Positions 49,986-58,874 of a stretch of 64,000 bases of DNA are shown here, piece by piece; within the stretch, counting starts at the first letter, position 1, and each line of letters opens with the position of its first letter. Source of the stretch: Anaerolineae bacterium. Its GTDB lineage: Bacteria; Chloroflexota; Anaerolineae; Aggregatilineales; Phototrophicaceae. Below the pieces are notes generated by a model. That model was not told where the DNA came from. It saw nothing but the letters and a program-made list of their open reading frames with translations, and made no database searches. Position numbers and translations under genes: made by a program. Location of the stretch: NCBI GenBank assembly GCA_022843745.1, contig JALHNB010000027.1, positions 1 to 64,000 on the forward strand, read 5' to 3'.

Positions 49986-52589
49986 ATGGAGAAATTTTTA
50001 TATCGCGGTGATGAACTTAATCAAATCAGCTTCCCGTTAGGCGGAATCGGAACGGGCTGCATCGGTCTGGCAGGTAACGGACGGCTGATAGATTGGGAAA
50101 TTTTCAACCGACCCAACAAAGGCTCTGTGAACGGCTTCTCGCATTTCGCTATTCGAGCCGAGCGCGATGGCAAAATATTGGATGCTCGTGTGCTGCATGG
50201 CGACCTAAACCCGCCTTATATGGGTGAACTCCACACGCCACATTTTCGTTCGTTCGGGTGGGGGCCTCGGCGCGAATATCTGACCGGGATGCCGCACTTT
50301 AAGGACATTGATTTTCGCGGCGAATTTCCGTTGGCGGAAATGACATTCAAAGATGCCAATTTTCCCGGTGATGTCAAGCTGCTGGCGTTCAACCCGCTGA
50401 TCCCACTGAACGTGAAAGATTCCGGCATTCCAGCCGCGTTTTTCGAAATCACTGTTCAGAACACCAGCGATGCGCCGATTGATTACACCATTGCTGGCAC
50501 ACTGGGCAATCCTCTGCCTGCGAATAATCTGAATAATCTCGTGAAAACGGATCGAGTTACCTCACTGCATTTCACATCGGACGCGCTGGAAAATACGGAT
50601 GTCCGCTACGGTGACTTAACATTGGCGACGGATGCGGCTGAAACCAGCGTTCAGCAGTATTGGTTTCGTGGGCAATGGTTCGACTCGCTCGAAGTTTACT
50701 GGCGCGACCTCATGACTCCCGGCTCGTTTAAGAACCGGATTTATGAGCCTGCTCAAAGTAAAGAGTCTAATCAAGGGATGATCGCGGCGCATATTCGGGT
50801 CGAGCCGGGTGAGACGAAACAAGTGCGCTTTGTCATCGCTTGGAACTTTCCCACCTGCAACAATTACTGGAAGCCAGATGTCGAGGAGAAGGCAGCTCGG
50901 GCGGGGATTTCCCCAACCTGGAAAAATTATTACGCGACTCTGTGGGCAGACTCCCAGGCAAGTGCGTTGTACTCGCTCGAAAATTGGGATCGTCTGTTTC
51001 GCGAAACCTCCGCTTTCAAACAGGCGCTTTTTGACTCGACCATTCTAGAGGCGGCTATCGACGCAATTTCAGCCAATATCTCCATCTTAAAAACGCCAAC
51101 CGTGCTTTTGCTCGAAGATGGTACGTTCTATGGTTGGGAGGGGCTGCACCCGGACGCGGGTTGCTGCGAAGGCTCATGCACCCACGTCTGGAATTATGCG
51201 CAGGCGCTGCCATTTTTATTCCCCAAGCTCGAACGCTCGATGCGCATCGCCGATTACGTCTACAATATGCGCGAGGATGGCGGGATGCCGTTTCGCATTC
51301 AACTGCCGATTGGAATCGGGCTATGGGATTTCCCGCAGCCGTGCGCTGACGGTCAGTTTGGCGGCGTGATGAAAACCTACCGCGACTGGAAGATTTCAGG
51401 CGATACCGAATGGCTGCGCTCGATTTGGCCGCAGGTGAAAGAGTCGTTGGAATTTGCCTGGAGTCCGCAGAACGTTGATCGTTGGGACTCTGAGAAAAGC
51501 GGCGTTTTGTGGGGACGGCAGCATCATACGCTCGATATGGAGTTGTTTGGCCCGAATAGCTGGCTGACGGGCTTTTACTTGGGCGCGCTCAAATCCGCTG
51601 CGGAGATGGCAGATTACCTGGGTGAAACCGAATCGGCGGCAGAATATCGCGAGATTTTTAAGCGCGGAAAAGCCTGGACGGACGAGCATCTCTTTAATGG
51701 CGAGTATTATCGTCAGATTATCGACCTCAAAGACCTCGAACAGTTAAAGGCATTTGATGGTGGCGGACGTGCGCTCACAGGTGGTCAAACCAGCGAAGCC
51801 TATTGGACGGATGAGCATGGCGAAGTGAAATATCAGGTTGGGGACGGCTGCATCATCGACCAGGTGTTGGCCCAGTGGCACGCGAATCTGTACGGGCTAG
51901 GCGAAATCTTTGATCCCGTTCAAACCGAAAAGGCGGCGCAATCGCTTTACAAATATAACTTCGTGAGCCTGCGCGACAACTATAACCCCTGCCGCATTTA
52001 TGGTCTGAATGACGAATCCGGCATGATGATTTGCGCGTGGCCGGAAGGCACATATAAGCCTGTTATTCCCGCGCCGTATTCACAGGAAACCATGCACGGA
52101 TTTGAGTATTCAGCGGCTATTTTGCTGATTCAGTACGGCATGGTCGCAGAGGGCATGGAGGTTGTCGAGTCGATCCGCGAACGCTATGACGGCGCGAAAC
52201 GCAACCCCTGGAACGAGATCGAATGCGGCAATAATTACGCGCGTTCGATGGCCTCGTATGCGCTGCTCAACGTTTTCGCAGGCTTTGAGTTCGATATGGT
52301 GCAGGGGATGATCGGCTTTAACCCCCTGAATGACGGCGACTTTAAGACGTTCTGGTCGCTGGATTCTGGTTGGGGGCAATTCGAATGTGGCGCAAAACAG
52401 GCTGAAATTCGCGTACAATATGGGGAACTTCGGCTGAAAACGCTGCGGCTGCCCTTCACAAGTGGCGCGAAAATTTCAGTCTCTTTAGCAGGCAAGCCGA
52501 TTCAATTTACGGCGAAGGACGGCACGATCACGCTGAATGAGGCGGTTGTGATTGAGCAGGGGCAAGCGTTACGAGTTGAATTTGTCTAA
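49986..52589 (+). CDS. GH116 family glycosidase (beta-glucosidase / glucosylceramidase type)
   Basis: 867 residues from the ATG at 49986 with AAAGGA upstream. The N-terminal beta-sandwich (~1-320) begins [28 protein letters not shown], the family hallmark. The C-terminal (alpha/alpha)6 barrel has [47 protein letters not shown] and [16 protein letters not shown]. No signal peptide, so probably cytosolic like bacterial GH116 enzymes, acting on imported beta-glucosides or beta-xylosides. Catalytic Glu and Asp lie in the barrel, but exact residues need an alignment. Confidence 0.93.
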   Translation: MEKFLYRGDELNQISFPLGGIGTGCIGLAGNGRLIDWEIFNRPNKGSVNGFSHFAIRAERDGKILDARVLHGDLNPPYMGELHTPHFRSFGWGPRREYLTGMPHFKDIDFRGEFPLAEMTFKDANFPGDVKLLAFNPLIPLNVKDSGIPAAFFEITVQNTSDAPIDYTIAGTLGNPLPANNLNNLVKTDRVTSLHFTSDALENTDVRYGDLTLATDAAETSVQQYWFRGQWFDSLEVYWRDLMTPGSFKNRIYEPAQSKESNQGMIAAHIRVEPGETKQVRFVIAWNFPTCNNYWKPDVEEKAARAGISPTWKNYYATLWADSQASALYSLENWDRLFRETSAFKQALFDSTILEAAIDAISANISILKTPTVLLLEDGTFYGWEGLHPDAGCCEGSCTHVWNYAQALPFLFPKLERSMRIADYVYNMREDGGMPFRIQLPIGIGLWDFPQPCADGQFGGVMKTYRDWKISGDTEWLRSIWPQVKESLEFAWSPQNVDRWDSEKSGVLWGRQHHTLDMELFGPNSWLTGFYLGALKSAAEMADYLGETESAAEYREIFKRGKAWTDEHLFNGEYYRQIIDLKDLEQLKAFDGGGRALTGGQTSEAYWTDEHGEVKYQVGDGCIIDQVLAQWHANLYGLGEIFDPVQTEKAAQSLYKYNFVSLRDNYNPCRIYGLNDESGMMICAWPEGTYKPVIPAPYSQETMHGFEYSAAILLIQYGMVAEGMEVVESIRERYDGAKRNPWNEIECGNNYARSMASYALLNVFAGFEFDMVQGMIGFNPLNDGDFKTFWSLDSGWGQFECGAKQAEIRVQYGELRLKTLRLPFTSGAKISVSLAGKPIQFTAKDGTITLNEAVVIEQGQALRVEFV

Positions 52590-52625
52590 CAGGTAAAGAC
52601 AGTTATACCCGCATGTTATTTTCGC

Positions 52626-52656
52626 AGGGACAAGACATGCCTTATGCCTTGTCCCT
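52626..52656. repeat. Imperfect palindrome AGGGACAAG...CTTGTCCCT
   Basis: Nine-base arms around ACATGCCTTATGC. This is another member of the dispersed palindrome class, between the GH116 gene and the convergent small-membrane-protein gene. Confidence 0.75.
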
Positions 52657-52689
52657 ACACAGGTGGGATTTTCGCCGGAATAAAACCGT

Positions 52690-52992
52690 TTACGGCGATA
52701 GCTTCGGGCGGGCGGGATGTTCAATCATCGCGAACAAAACCAGCGCGATCAGGCCAACAGCCATGAAGCTCAAGCCCATCACGACTGCCCGCAAAAAGCC
52801 TTGGCCAAGGATCAGCGAGGCCAGCACCGTCGGCAGCACGCCGACAGCCCCCGCCGCGCCGATGTAATGGAAGACATGCGCCAATGTACCGCCGTATATT
52901 TTGGAGCGCCGCGCGGAGCTACGAGCCGTCAACGCGCCAAGTACCAGTGCGAATCCGAGGCCAATGAGCAGGGCCAACGTCATGTTATCCAT
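52690..52992 (-). CDS. Small three-helix membrane protein of the carbamoyltransferase cassette
   Basis: 100 residues with three membrane helices (LALLIGLGFALVLGALTA; IGAAGAVGVLPTVLASLILG; AVVMGLSFMAVGLIALVLFAMI), joined by a short basic loop (RSSARRSKIYGG). I do not recognise the family. It starts 9 bases after the DUF5989 stop on the same strand and is the last gene of the cassette, so a membrane partner role with DUF5989 and the SxtJ-like protein is plausible. ATG codons at 52992 and 52983 are both possible. Confidence 0.7.
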   Translation of the reverse strand: MDNMTLALLIGLGFALVLGALTARSSARRSKIYGGTLAHVFHYIGAAGAVGVLPTVLASLILGQGFLRAVVMGLSFMAVGLIALVLFAMIEHPARPKLSP

Positions 52993-53001
52993 ATTGCACC
53001 G

Positions 53002-53172
53002 TTAGAACAGCGTGTAAATAAATGGCGCAGTCGCCGGATTGCCCGCCAGCACGATGAGCACCGCGAACATAATCAAAATGACGATCATAGGAATCAGCCA
53101 GTACAGCTTACGCTTCCATAGGAATTGCAGCAGTTCGCCGAGGATACCCATGCGGGCAAAAAAATCTTGCAT
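53002..53172 (-). CDS. DUF5989 small membrane protein
   Basis: 56 residues from the ATG at 53172. The sequence MGILGELLQFLWKRKLYWLI, one long helix, and the ending NPATAPFIYTLF match the DUF5989 family, which is regularly found next to NodU/CmcH-type carbamoyltransferases. A longer frame overlaps the carbamoyltransferase and is rejected. The function is unknown; its constant neighbour suggests anchoring or assisting the carbamoyltransferase at the membrane. Confidence 0.85.
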   Translation of the reverse strand: MQDFFARMGILGELLQFLWKRKLYWLIPMIVILIMFAVLIVLAGNPATAPFIYTLF

Positions 53173-53188
53173 TGCTCGTTGACCTTTC

Positions 53189-54985
53189 TTACTTGCCGGG
53201 TTTGCGGACGAGGAACGGCCCCAATACCAGCAGATCAATATCACTTTTTGTAAAGGTGTTCCAGGCATCGGCTGGCGATGACACAATCGGTTCACCGCGC
53301 AGATTAAAGGACGTGTTCAAAACGACGGGTACGCCCGTAAGCTGACCAAAGCGCTCGATCACGCCATAGTAACGCGGATTGGTTTCGCGCTCAATCGTCT
53401 GCAAACGGCCTGTTCCCAGGTGGCACACAGCCGCGATTTCAGCTTGTTTTTCCAGTTTGATCGGGCTGACCATGAGCATGTAGCGCGGCGCTTCGTGTTT
53501 TTCGACATCGGGATAATCAAAATATTCAGCGGCGCGTTCCCGCAGAACCACGGGCGCGAAGGGGCGGAAGGGTTCGCGAAACTTGATTTTCGTGTTGACC
53601 ACTTCCTTCATGCTTTCGTTGCGCGGGTCGGCGATGATGCTGCGGTTGCCAAGCGCACGCGGCCCCCATTCAAAGCGCCCCTGGAAGAAGCCGACGACTT
53701 TTTTATTGGTCATTTCCTGGGCAAGCGTGTCGATCAATTTGTCGTCGTTGCTGTCAAATGATTCGTAGGGAATGCCGCGCCCTTTGAGAAAATCGACATA
53801 TTCTGAATCTTTATAACCTTGTCCCCAATAGGCGTTGGGCATGACCCAGTTGCGCGGTTTGCCCATGACGATGTGATAGGCCCACAGCGCCGCGCCCAAT
53901 GCACCGCCGTCGTCTCCGGCAGCGGGCTGGATATAAATCTCATCAAATGGCGTTTCGCTCAGAATGCGATAATTCGCGCTGGTATTGAGCGCCACGCCAC
54001 CCGCCATGACTAGCTTACTCATGCCAGTCTTTTTGTGAAGGTAACGCGCGATGGCGATCAGCGCATCTTCGGTCAGGCATTGGATACTGGCAGCCATATC
54101 CGCGTAAAACTGGTTGCGGTCAAGTGCCGTTTTTTCACCTGAGCGTTCGGGATTGGTTTTGAGGGTGAAAAAATCGTCTTCGGGGGTGCGCGGTTCGCCG
54201 AACAGATCGACAAAACGCTGGTTATAGGTGCTGGTTGTCGAGTGTTGAAAGCTGAAATAATCGAGATTCAGGTGAAAGCTGCCGTCATTTTCGTTCAGGT
54301 TGACAACTTTGCGAATTTTATCGACGTAACGGGCTTCACCATAGGGAGCCATGCCCATGACTTTGTATTCGCCATCGTTGACGGCAAAACCCAGCCATGC
54401 CGTAAACGCCGAGTAGAGCAGGCCGAGGGAATGCGGAAAACGCTGCTCCTGAAACAGGTCAATTTCGTTTCTGCCTTGCGCGTCGCCTTCCCAGGCGCTG
54501 GTTGCTTTGCCCAATGTGGCAGTCGTCCACTCTCCGACACCATCAACCGTCATCACGGCGGCTTCTTTAAATGGGCTGGCGAAAAATGCGCTGGCGGCGT
54601 GACTCATATGATGGTCGCAGAACAACACGCGATCATAACGAATGCCGAGGCGCGATTGGATAATATTCTTGACCCACAGCTTTTCTTTCAGCCAATTGAG
54701 CATCGCATCGCGCCACACGCCGGAAGATTTTGGAAAGGTGTTGAGAGTGGTGATGAGAATACGCTCAAACTTGACCAACGGTTTTTCATAGAACACGGCG
54801 TAATCCAGGTCAGCACCCGTAATTCCTGCCTGCTGCAAACAAAAATTGATGGCCTGCATCGGAAAATCGTTGTCGTGCTTTTTGCGGGAAAAGCGTTCTT
54901 CCATTGCTGCTGCGACAAGCTTGCCATCGTGGATGAGGGCTGCTGCCGAGTCATGATAAAAACAAGAAATGCCCAGAATATACAT
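53189..54985 (-). CDS. O-carbamoyltransferase, NodU/CmcH/TobZ family
   Basis: 598 residues. The N-terminal Kae1-like domain (YILGISCFYHDSAAALIHDG, with ATP/metal His in CDHHMSHAASAFFASPF and MTVDGVGEWTT) is followed by the C-terminal YrdC-like/carbamoyltransferase part (VVGFFQGRFEWGPRALGNRSIIADPR; FAPVVLRERAAEYF; VVLNTSFNLRGEPIV). It forms carbamoyl-adenylate from carbamoyl phosphate and transfers carbamoyl to a hydroxyl, usually of a sugar or antibiotic. The acceptor is unknown; the GT4 and GNAT genes nearby hint at a surface glycan or glycolipid. It lies between the SxtJ-like and DUF5989 genes. Confidence 0.96.
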   Translation of the reverse strand: MYILGISCFYHDSAAALIHDGKLVAAAMEERFSRKKHDNDFPMQAINFCLQQAGITGADLDYAVFYEKPLVKFERILITTLNTFPKSSGVWRDAMLNWLKEKLWVKNIIQSRLGIRYDRVLFCDHHMSHAASAFFASPFKEAAVMTVDGVGEWTTATLGKATSAWEGDAQGRNEIDLFQEQRFPHSLGLLYSAFTAWLGFAVNDGEYKVMGMAPYGEARYVDKIRKVVNLNENDGSFHLNLDYFSFQHSTTSTYNQRFVDLFGEPRTPEDDFFTLKTNPERSGEKTALDRNQFYADMAASIQCLTEDALIAIARYLHKKTGMSKLVMAGGVALNTSANYRILSETPFDEIYIQPAAGDDGGALGAALWAYHIVMGKPRNWVMPNAYWGQGYKDSEYVDFLKGRGIPYESFDSNDDKLIDTLAQEMTNKKVVGFFQGRFEWGPRALGNRSIIADPRNESMKEVVNTKIKFREPFRPFAPVVLRERAAEYFDYPDVEKHEAPRYMLMVSPIKLEKQAEIAAVCHLGTGRLQTIERETNPRYYGVIERFGQLTGVPVVLNTSFNLRGEPIVSSPADAWNTFTKSDIDLLVLGPFLVRKPGK

Positions 54986-54988
54986 TCA

Positions 54989-55216
54989 TTAACCCTGTCG
55001 TTTGGCGGATTCGAGATCGCTGGCGACTTTGGGGTGATCCAGCCAGCCGGGGGTATAAACGCGGCGCAGAGGGTCTTCAGAAAACCGGGAGATGAGGGCA
55101 AATGGAACGAGAATCGTGAAGTAAAATCCAGTCGCAATCACGCGCCCCTGCACATCGGCGATCACCGATGTAATAATGCCGAAGCGATCCCAGGCGAGTC
55201 GAAAAATATCACGCAA
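54989..55216 (-). CDS. SxtJ-like small membrane protein (tentative)
   Basis: 75 residues from a TTG at 55216 (AGAGGA nine bases upstream); a TTG at 55246 would add ten residues. RDIFRLAWDRFGIITSVIADVQGRVIATGFYFTILVPFALISRFSEDPLRRVY has one long helix and the PFALISR-x-x-DPL motif typical of small proteins next to carbamoyltransferases, including SxtJ. The stop lies 3 bases before the carbamoyltransferase start. It heads the cassette. The function is unknown. Confidence 0.72.
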   Translation of the reverse strand: MRDIFRLAWDRFGIITSVIADVQGRVIATGFYFTILVPFALISRFSEDPLRRVYTPGWLDHPKVASDLESAKRQG

Positions 55217-55325
55217 AATGTCTTTTCCTCTACCAAATTCCCACAATCATTACACATTCAGCTTGTGGAATCAATAGGCTGGTCGTTAGAATAGAGTTCT
55301 TGACTTTTGCATCAGGGTAAAAAGC

Positions 55326-55631
55326 ATGAATGATAAAACGCTTCTTCAAAATCGCGATGTCAAAGCAATTCCGCATATTCAGCAGTATGCACCCGTCTGG
55401 ATCGTCGATCAGCTCATCATTAAAGATGACGAAGCCGTGCAATTCAATGTCGTTTTTCAACATCCGTTATACGGCTGGGTGAATCGGCGTTATCGTTTCG
55501 ATGGCTTCAACAATGTTCTGTATCACAAAGGGCAGACGCTCATCTCGGAAGACGAAGCACTGGAAATTCAGGAGACGGAACCGTATATCTCGGCTCTCGT
55601 CACGGATATTCCGAACTCTTATGGCGGCTGA
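55326..55631 (+). CDS. Hypothetical protein, 101 residues
   Basis: No signal peptide or membrane helix. Mixed alpha/beta composition with strands YAPVWIVDQLIIKDDEAVQFNVVF and GWVNRRYRFDGFNNVLYHKG and an acidic end (SEDEALEIQETEPYIS). AGGGTAA precedes the ATG. I do not recognise a family. Codon use is like that of its neighbours, and the only other frames here are low-quality, so it is probably real. Its last codons and stop are duplicated just downstream (DIPNSYGG-stop, then DIPNSCAG-stop). It converges on the GT4 gene. Confidence 0.62.
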   Translation: MNDKTLLQNRDVKAIPHIQQYAPVWIVDQLIIKDDEAVQFNVVFQHPLYGWVNRRYRFDGFNNVLYHKGQTLISEDEALEIQETEPYISALVTDIPNSYGG

Positions 55632-55673
55632 CCTTCGGGGATATTCCTAACTCTTGTGCAGGCTGACTTTCGG
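55604..55673. repeat. 35-bp tandem duplication of a gene 3' end including its stop
   Basis: Copies at 55604-55638 and 55639-55673, 30 of 35 identical, both begin GGATATTCC. The first ends the 101-residue gene (DIPNSYGG-stop). The second re-encodes DIPNSCAG-stop and also contains the stop of the convergent GT4 gene. Confidence 0.9.
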
Positions 55674-56912
55674 GTGAGTCACGACATCGCCGAAGACGGC
55701 TAAGAGTTGATCGGTAATCGCTGACCAGGTATATCGACGTGCCACTTCTGCTGATTCACGGCGCATATACGCTTGTTTTTCCGGGTTTTGCAACAGCCGG
55801 GTGATGCGGTCTGCCAACGCTGCCGGATCACGGCTGGGAACGAGAAACCCGGTTTTGCCATCTTCCACCAGGAATGCCAGACCACCGACTTCGGAAGCGA
55901 TCACAGGCGTACCAGAAGCCATCGCCTCCAACGCGACCATCCCGAAGGATTCGTAGTCGGATGGCACAAGAACGGCAGAGGCCGCTGTGTAGTAATAGGG
56001 AAGCAGGCTTTGATCTTTCGCGCCGATAAAATCGACAAAAGGCGCGAGGTCAAGCTGCGCGACCTGTTGTTTCAGACGGCTGATTTCCGGGTCGGCGGGG
56101 TCATCGGGATTGCCACCAACAATGCCGAGGCGGATTGTTTCCAACAGTTGTGGATGATCGCGCCAGATGATGTCCAGCGCTTCGATGATGGTATCGACAG
56201 CTTTCAGAGGCTCGATGCGCCCAACGAAGAGGAGCAAATTTGTATCTTGGGGGATATTGAGCCTTGCCTTTGCCTCCTCAACAGGTATTGGGTGGAAGCG
56301 GCGCGTATTGACACCCGGTGATGCAATCGCGATTTTGCGGCGATTGGCGCGGTATAACCACAAAAGCTGGGCTTGCTCGGCAGGTGTAGCGGCGACAATG
56401 CGATCTGCCCATTGCACGATCTGCGTCTCAGCCGTAATCCGCACATCCGGCAGCATGGATACCTTGCCGGGGATAATGCGGTTTTTCATATGACCGAGCG
56501 TGTGGAACATCTGGACGAACGGTGTTCCCCATACCTGTTTGAGGTTCTGCGCGACGCAGCCGCTTAACCAATAATGACTGTAGATCAGGTCGTAGCGCAG
56601 GTCATAGCGTGTCGTAAATGCCATGACTCCCGACGTAAATTGTGCCAGATGGCAATAGACTTCTTCAGGATTCAGCGGCTGTGATCCGCCCGCCTGGACG
56701 TGAATCACGCGCACATTTTCGCCAAGTGAGTAGTCAATCTCCGGCGCTTCCGGTGACGCGCGGCGCGTAAAAATGTCGATGGCAATTCCGCGCCGTCCCA
56801 ATTCCTGCGCCAATTCGCGGACATAGACATTCATGCCGCCCGTTTTTTTTCCGCCAAGCGGCGCAAGTGGGCTGGTATGGACACTGAGCATCGCGATTTT
56901 TTCAATTTTCAT
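55647..56912 (-). CDS. Glycosyltransferase family 4 (MshA / sucrose-phosphate-synthase-like)
   Basis: 421 residues from the ATG at 56912 (AAGGGA seven bases upstream). The N-terminal domain reads MLSVHTSPLAPLGGKKTGGMNVYVRELAQELGRRG. The donor-binding domain has LLFVGRIEPLKAVDTIIEAL, SDYESFGMVALEAMASGTPVIASEVGGLAFLVEDGKTGFLV (EX7E motif) and a C-terminal cap. It is cytosolic and retaining, using a nucleotide sugar. Exact specificity is unclear; MshA-like or sucrose-type are the closest patterns. It follows the GNAT-type gene on the same strand and may act on the same glycolipid or glycan. Confidence 0.93.
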   Translation of the reverse strand: MKIEKIAMLSVHTSPLAPLGGKKTGGMNVYVRELAQELGRRGIAIDIFTRRASPEAPEIDYSLGENVRVIHVQAGGSQPLNPEEVYCHLAQFTSGVMAFTTRYDLRYDLIYSHYWLSGCVAQNLKQVWGTPFVQMFHTLGHMKNRIIPGKVSMLPDVRITAETQIVQWADRIVAATPAEQAQLLWLYRANRRKIAIASPGVNTRRFHPIPVEEAKARLNIPQDTNLLLFVGRIEPLKAVDTIIEALDIIWRDHPQLLETIRLGIVGGNPDDPADPEISRLKQQVAQLDLAPFVDFIGAKDQSLLPYYYTAASAVLVPSDYESFGMVALEAMASGTPVIASEVGGLAFLVEDGKTGFLVPSRDPAALADRITRLLQNPEKQAYMRRESAEVARRYTWSAITDQLLAVFGDVVTHPKVSLHKS

Positions 56913-56943
56913 GCGATTTCCCTTATCCACTAACAATAAAACT

Positions 56944-57963
56944 CTAGTCACTCAAATCCGCTTCAAGATTATAGACGTGAGTATCGACTCCGCCCATACG
57001 ATATTTATAAACTTCGTTGCCCTGGAGAAAGTCGAACACAGTATGTCCGGTTTCGATGGCATGTTTAATATCGAGCGACAGCAGGACGATGCCGGGACTG
57101 AGCTGACCAAATTCGCTTTGCAGCAGGCCGGAATTGTAGACCAGAATTTGCTTGTTGTAATCGAAATTCAGGTAAGCGGCAGCGTGTTTCCCATTAAATG
57201 TCAGGAAAATAAGCTGCAACCAGCCTTTTGCGTGCATAACCGCCGAAACGCTCTTGAAAAACTTGACGTTGTTCGGGTCGGAGAGAAAGCGCGTCTTATC
57301 CGGGCTGCTGGCAGCCATCATCTCTAAGAAGCGTTCCATTTCTGTTTCGAGATTATGCTCCGCGCCGACAATATACCACTGCATGTCATTGCCAACACCT
57401 TCCGCGCGGCGGATTTTGCGGCGCAGCTCATGGCGATCTTTTTTGTCAAGCGATGACAGAAAATCTTCCCAATTGCCCGTGAAACGAATGATCGGGCATA
57501 CGTCCTCGTGTGTGAGACGGATCGTAAATCCATTATTTTCGAGAATTTTGGGGAAGTTCTGGTAGCTGATCGAGTCTTCTGGGATGTTGCACAATTCGAT
57601 GTGGTCAAACTGGTCGCGGTGTTCACGGAGATAAGCGGTGAGGCTGTTCAGAACGGCTTCGGTGTGCGCTTGATCGGCGATGATATCGAGGTAATCCGTC
57701 ACCTCGCGACAGCCGATGCTACAGATGATCCGGCCTTTTTCCGCGTTATTTTCGATAAACCAGGGTGCCAGGCCGATCAACTTACCGTCGGAATCCCGAC
57801 ATGTAATCACCCATAGCGAACCCGGCTCATAGGATTGCCACCAGGTTGACTGCCATTCCCAGGTGCTAAATATTCGATTCGAAGCGCTGCGACTCAGCAG
57901 GTCATTCCATTCCGGCTGAAGATCATTAAACAGGCTAAATTGATTGTAAGCTGTAAGCTCCAA
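56944..57963 (-). CDS. GNAT-like acyltransferase (BioF2/CelD type)
   Basis: 339 residues, no membrane helix. FNDLQPEWNDLLSRSASNRIFSTWEWQSTWW at the N-terminus and the central domain (~165-310, RKIRRAEGVGNDMQWYIV; LFLTFNGKHAAAYLNFDYNKQILVYNSGL) match PF13480-like acetyltransferases found in exopolysaccharide and cellulose clusters and related to FemAB-type transferases. It probably moves an acyl or aminoacyl group to a sugar. It is 31 bases upstream of the GT4 start on the same strand, so the pair are likely co-transcribed. Confidence 0.85.
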   Translation of the reverse strand: MELTAYNQFSLFNDLQPEWNDLLSRSASNRIFSTWEWQSTWWQSYEPGSLWVITCRDSDGKLIGLAPWFIENNAEKGRIICSIGCREVTDYLDIIADQAHTEAVLNSLTAYLREHRDQFDHIELCNIPEDSISYQNFPKILENNGFTIRLTHEDVCPIIRFTGNWEDFLSSLDKKDRHELRRKIRRAEGVGNDMQWYIVGAEHNLETEMERFLEMMAASSPDKTRFLSDPNNVKFFKSVSAVMHAKGWLQLIFLTFNGKHAAAYLNFDYNKQILVYNSGLLQSEFGQLSPGIVLLSLDIKHAIETGHTVFDFLQGNEVYKYRMGGVDTHVYNLEADLSD

Positions 57964-58127
57964 GTATTATTTAATCCTTGTCGTGAAAAATTGCTGTGAA
58001 AATTATGGCGCAGGGCGCGACAAACGGTATTAAAACCATTTGTTATCTAGACGATGGGAAATGCTCAAATATTACTTCGGTGTTCAGTCGAGATAAATTT
58101 ATGGTTTTGCGTATCTGCCAGGTTAGT

Positions 58128-58874
58128 TTACAGCCTCGGCGTTCCACCCAGATACATTTGCTGGATTTCGGGGTTGTGGAGCAGGGATTTGCTGCTGCCA
58201 TTAAAGCGGTTGTAGCCATCTTCCACGACGTAACCCCGGTGGCTGATTTCCAGCGCTTGACGGGCGTTTTGCTCGATCATGAGGATAGTCGTGCCGTAAT
58301 CCATATTCAACTTGCGAATGGTCGCGAATACCTGCTTGTTGATGACCGGCGCTAATCCGGCGGAAGGCTCATCAATCAGCAGCAGGCGCGGTTCGGGCAT
58401 GAGGGCGCGGGCAATCTCCACCATGCGCTGTTCACCGCCACTCATCGTGCCTACCGTCTGCCGCCGCCTTTCTGCCAGACGCGGGAATAACTCGAAAACT
58501 CGCTGCATGGCTGGTTTCATCCGCACACTTTCGCCGACGACGTACATGCCCATTTGAAGATTTTCTTCGACAGTCATATCCGGGAAGCTGGTGCGCTCCT
58601 GGGGGACATAGGCGATCTCATGCTTCAGTATTTTTTCAGGCGTTAGCGAGGTAATGTTATTTTTGCCAAACCATACGCTGCCTGAACGTGGTGTCAGAAA
58701 GCCGAAAACTGCTTTAAAAAGGGTGGATTTTCCAGCACCGTTTGGCCCGATAATCGAGACAATCTCGCTGGGATAGACATCGAGCGTGAGGCCATGAAGC
58801 ACCGAGATTTTGCCGTAGCCTGCCTGAATATCATGTATATGCAGTAATGGAGTATCTTCAGAGTCAACCATCAT
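58128..58874 (-). CDS. livF: Branched-chain-amino-acid-type ABC transporter ATPase LivF
   Basis: 248 residues. Walker A GPNGAGKSTLF, Q-loop YVPQERTSFPDMTVEENL, signature MSGGEQRMVEIARAL, Walker B LLLIDEPSAGLAP and the H-loop region ILMIEQNARQALEI. LivF-type subunits energise import of branched-chain amino acids, urea or related small molecules. Its start overlaps the stop of the LivM-LivG fusion by four bases. It is the last gene of the operon. The 3' side holds a 163-base region with no recognisable signal. Confidence 0.95.
   Translation of the reverse strand: MMVDSEDTPLLHIHDIQAGYGKISVLHGLTLDVYPSEIVSIIGPNGAGKSTLFKAVFGFLTPRSGSVWFGKNNITSLTPEKILKHEIAYVPQERTSFPDMTVEENLQMGMYVVGESVRMKPAMQRVFELFPRLAERRRQTVGTMSGGEQRMVEIARALMPEPRLLLIDEPSAGLAPVINKQVFATIRKLNMDYGTTILMIEQNARQALEISHRGYVVEDGYNRFNGSSKSLLHNPEIQQMYLGGTPRL

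Noticed and set aside
54242-55294. Long + strand open frame (350 codons) opposite the carbamoyltransferase gene
   Set aside because: It lies antisense to a complete, strongly conserved enzyme gene and has no recognisable domain; it is a codon-bias shadow.
57964-58127. Possible small gene or RNA between livF and the GNAT gene
   Set aside because: No frame with a plausible start and composition, and no convincing stem-loop; I see nothing definable in this 163-base gap.
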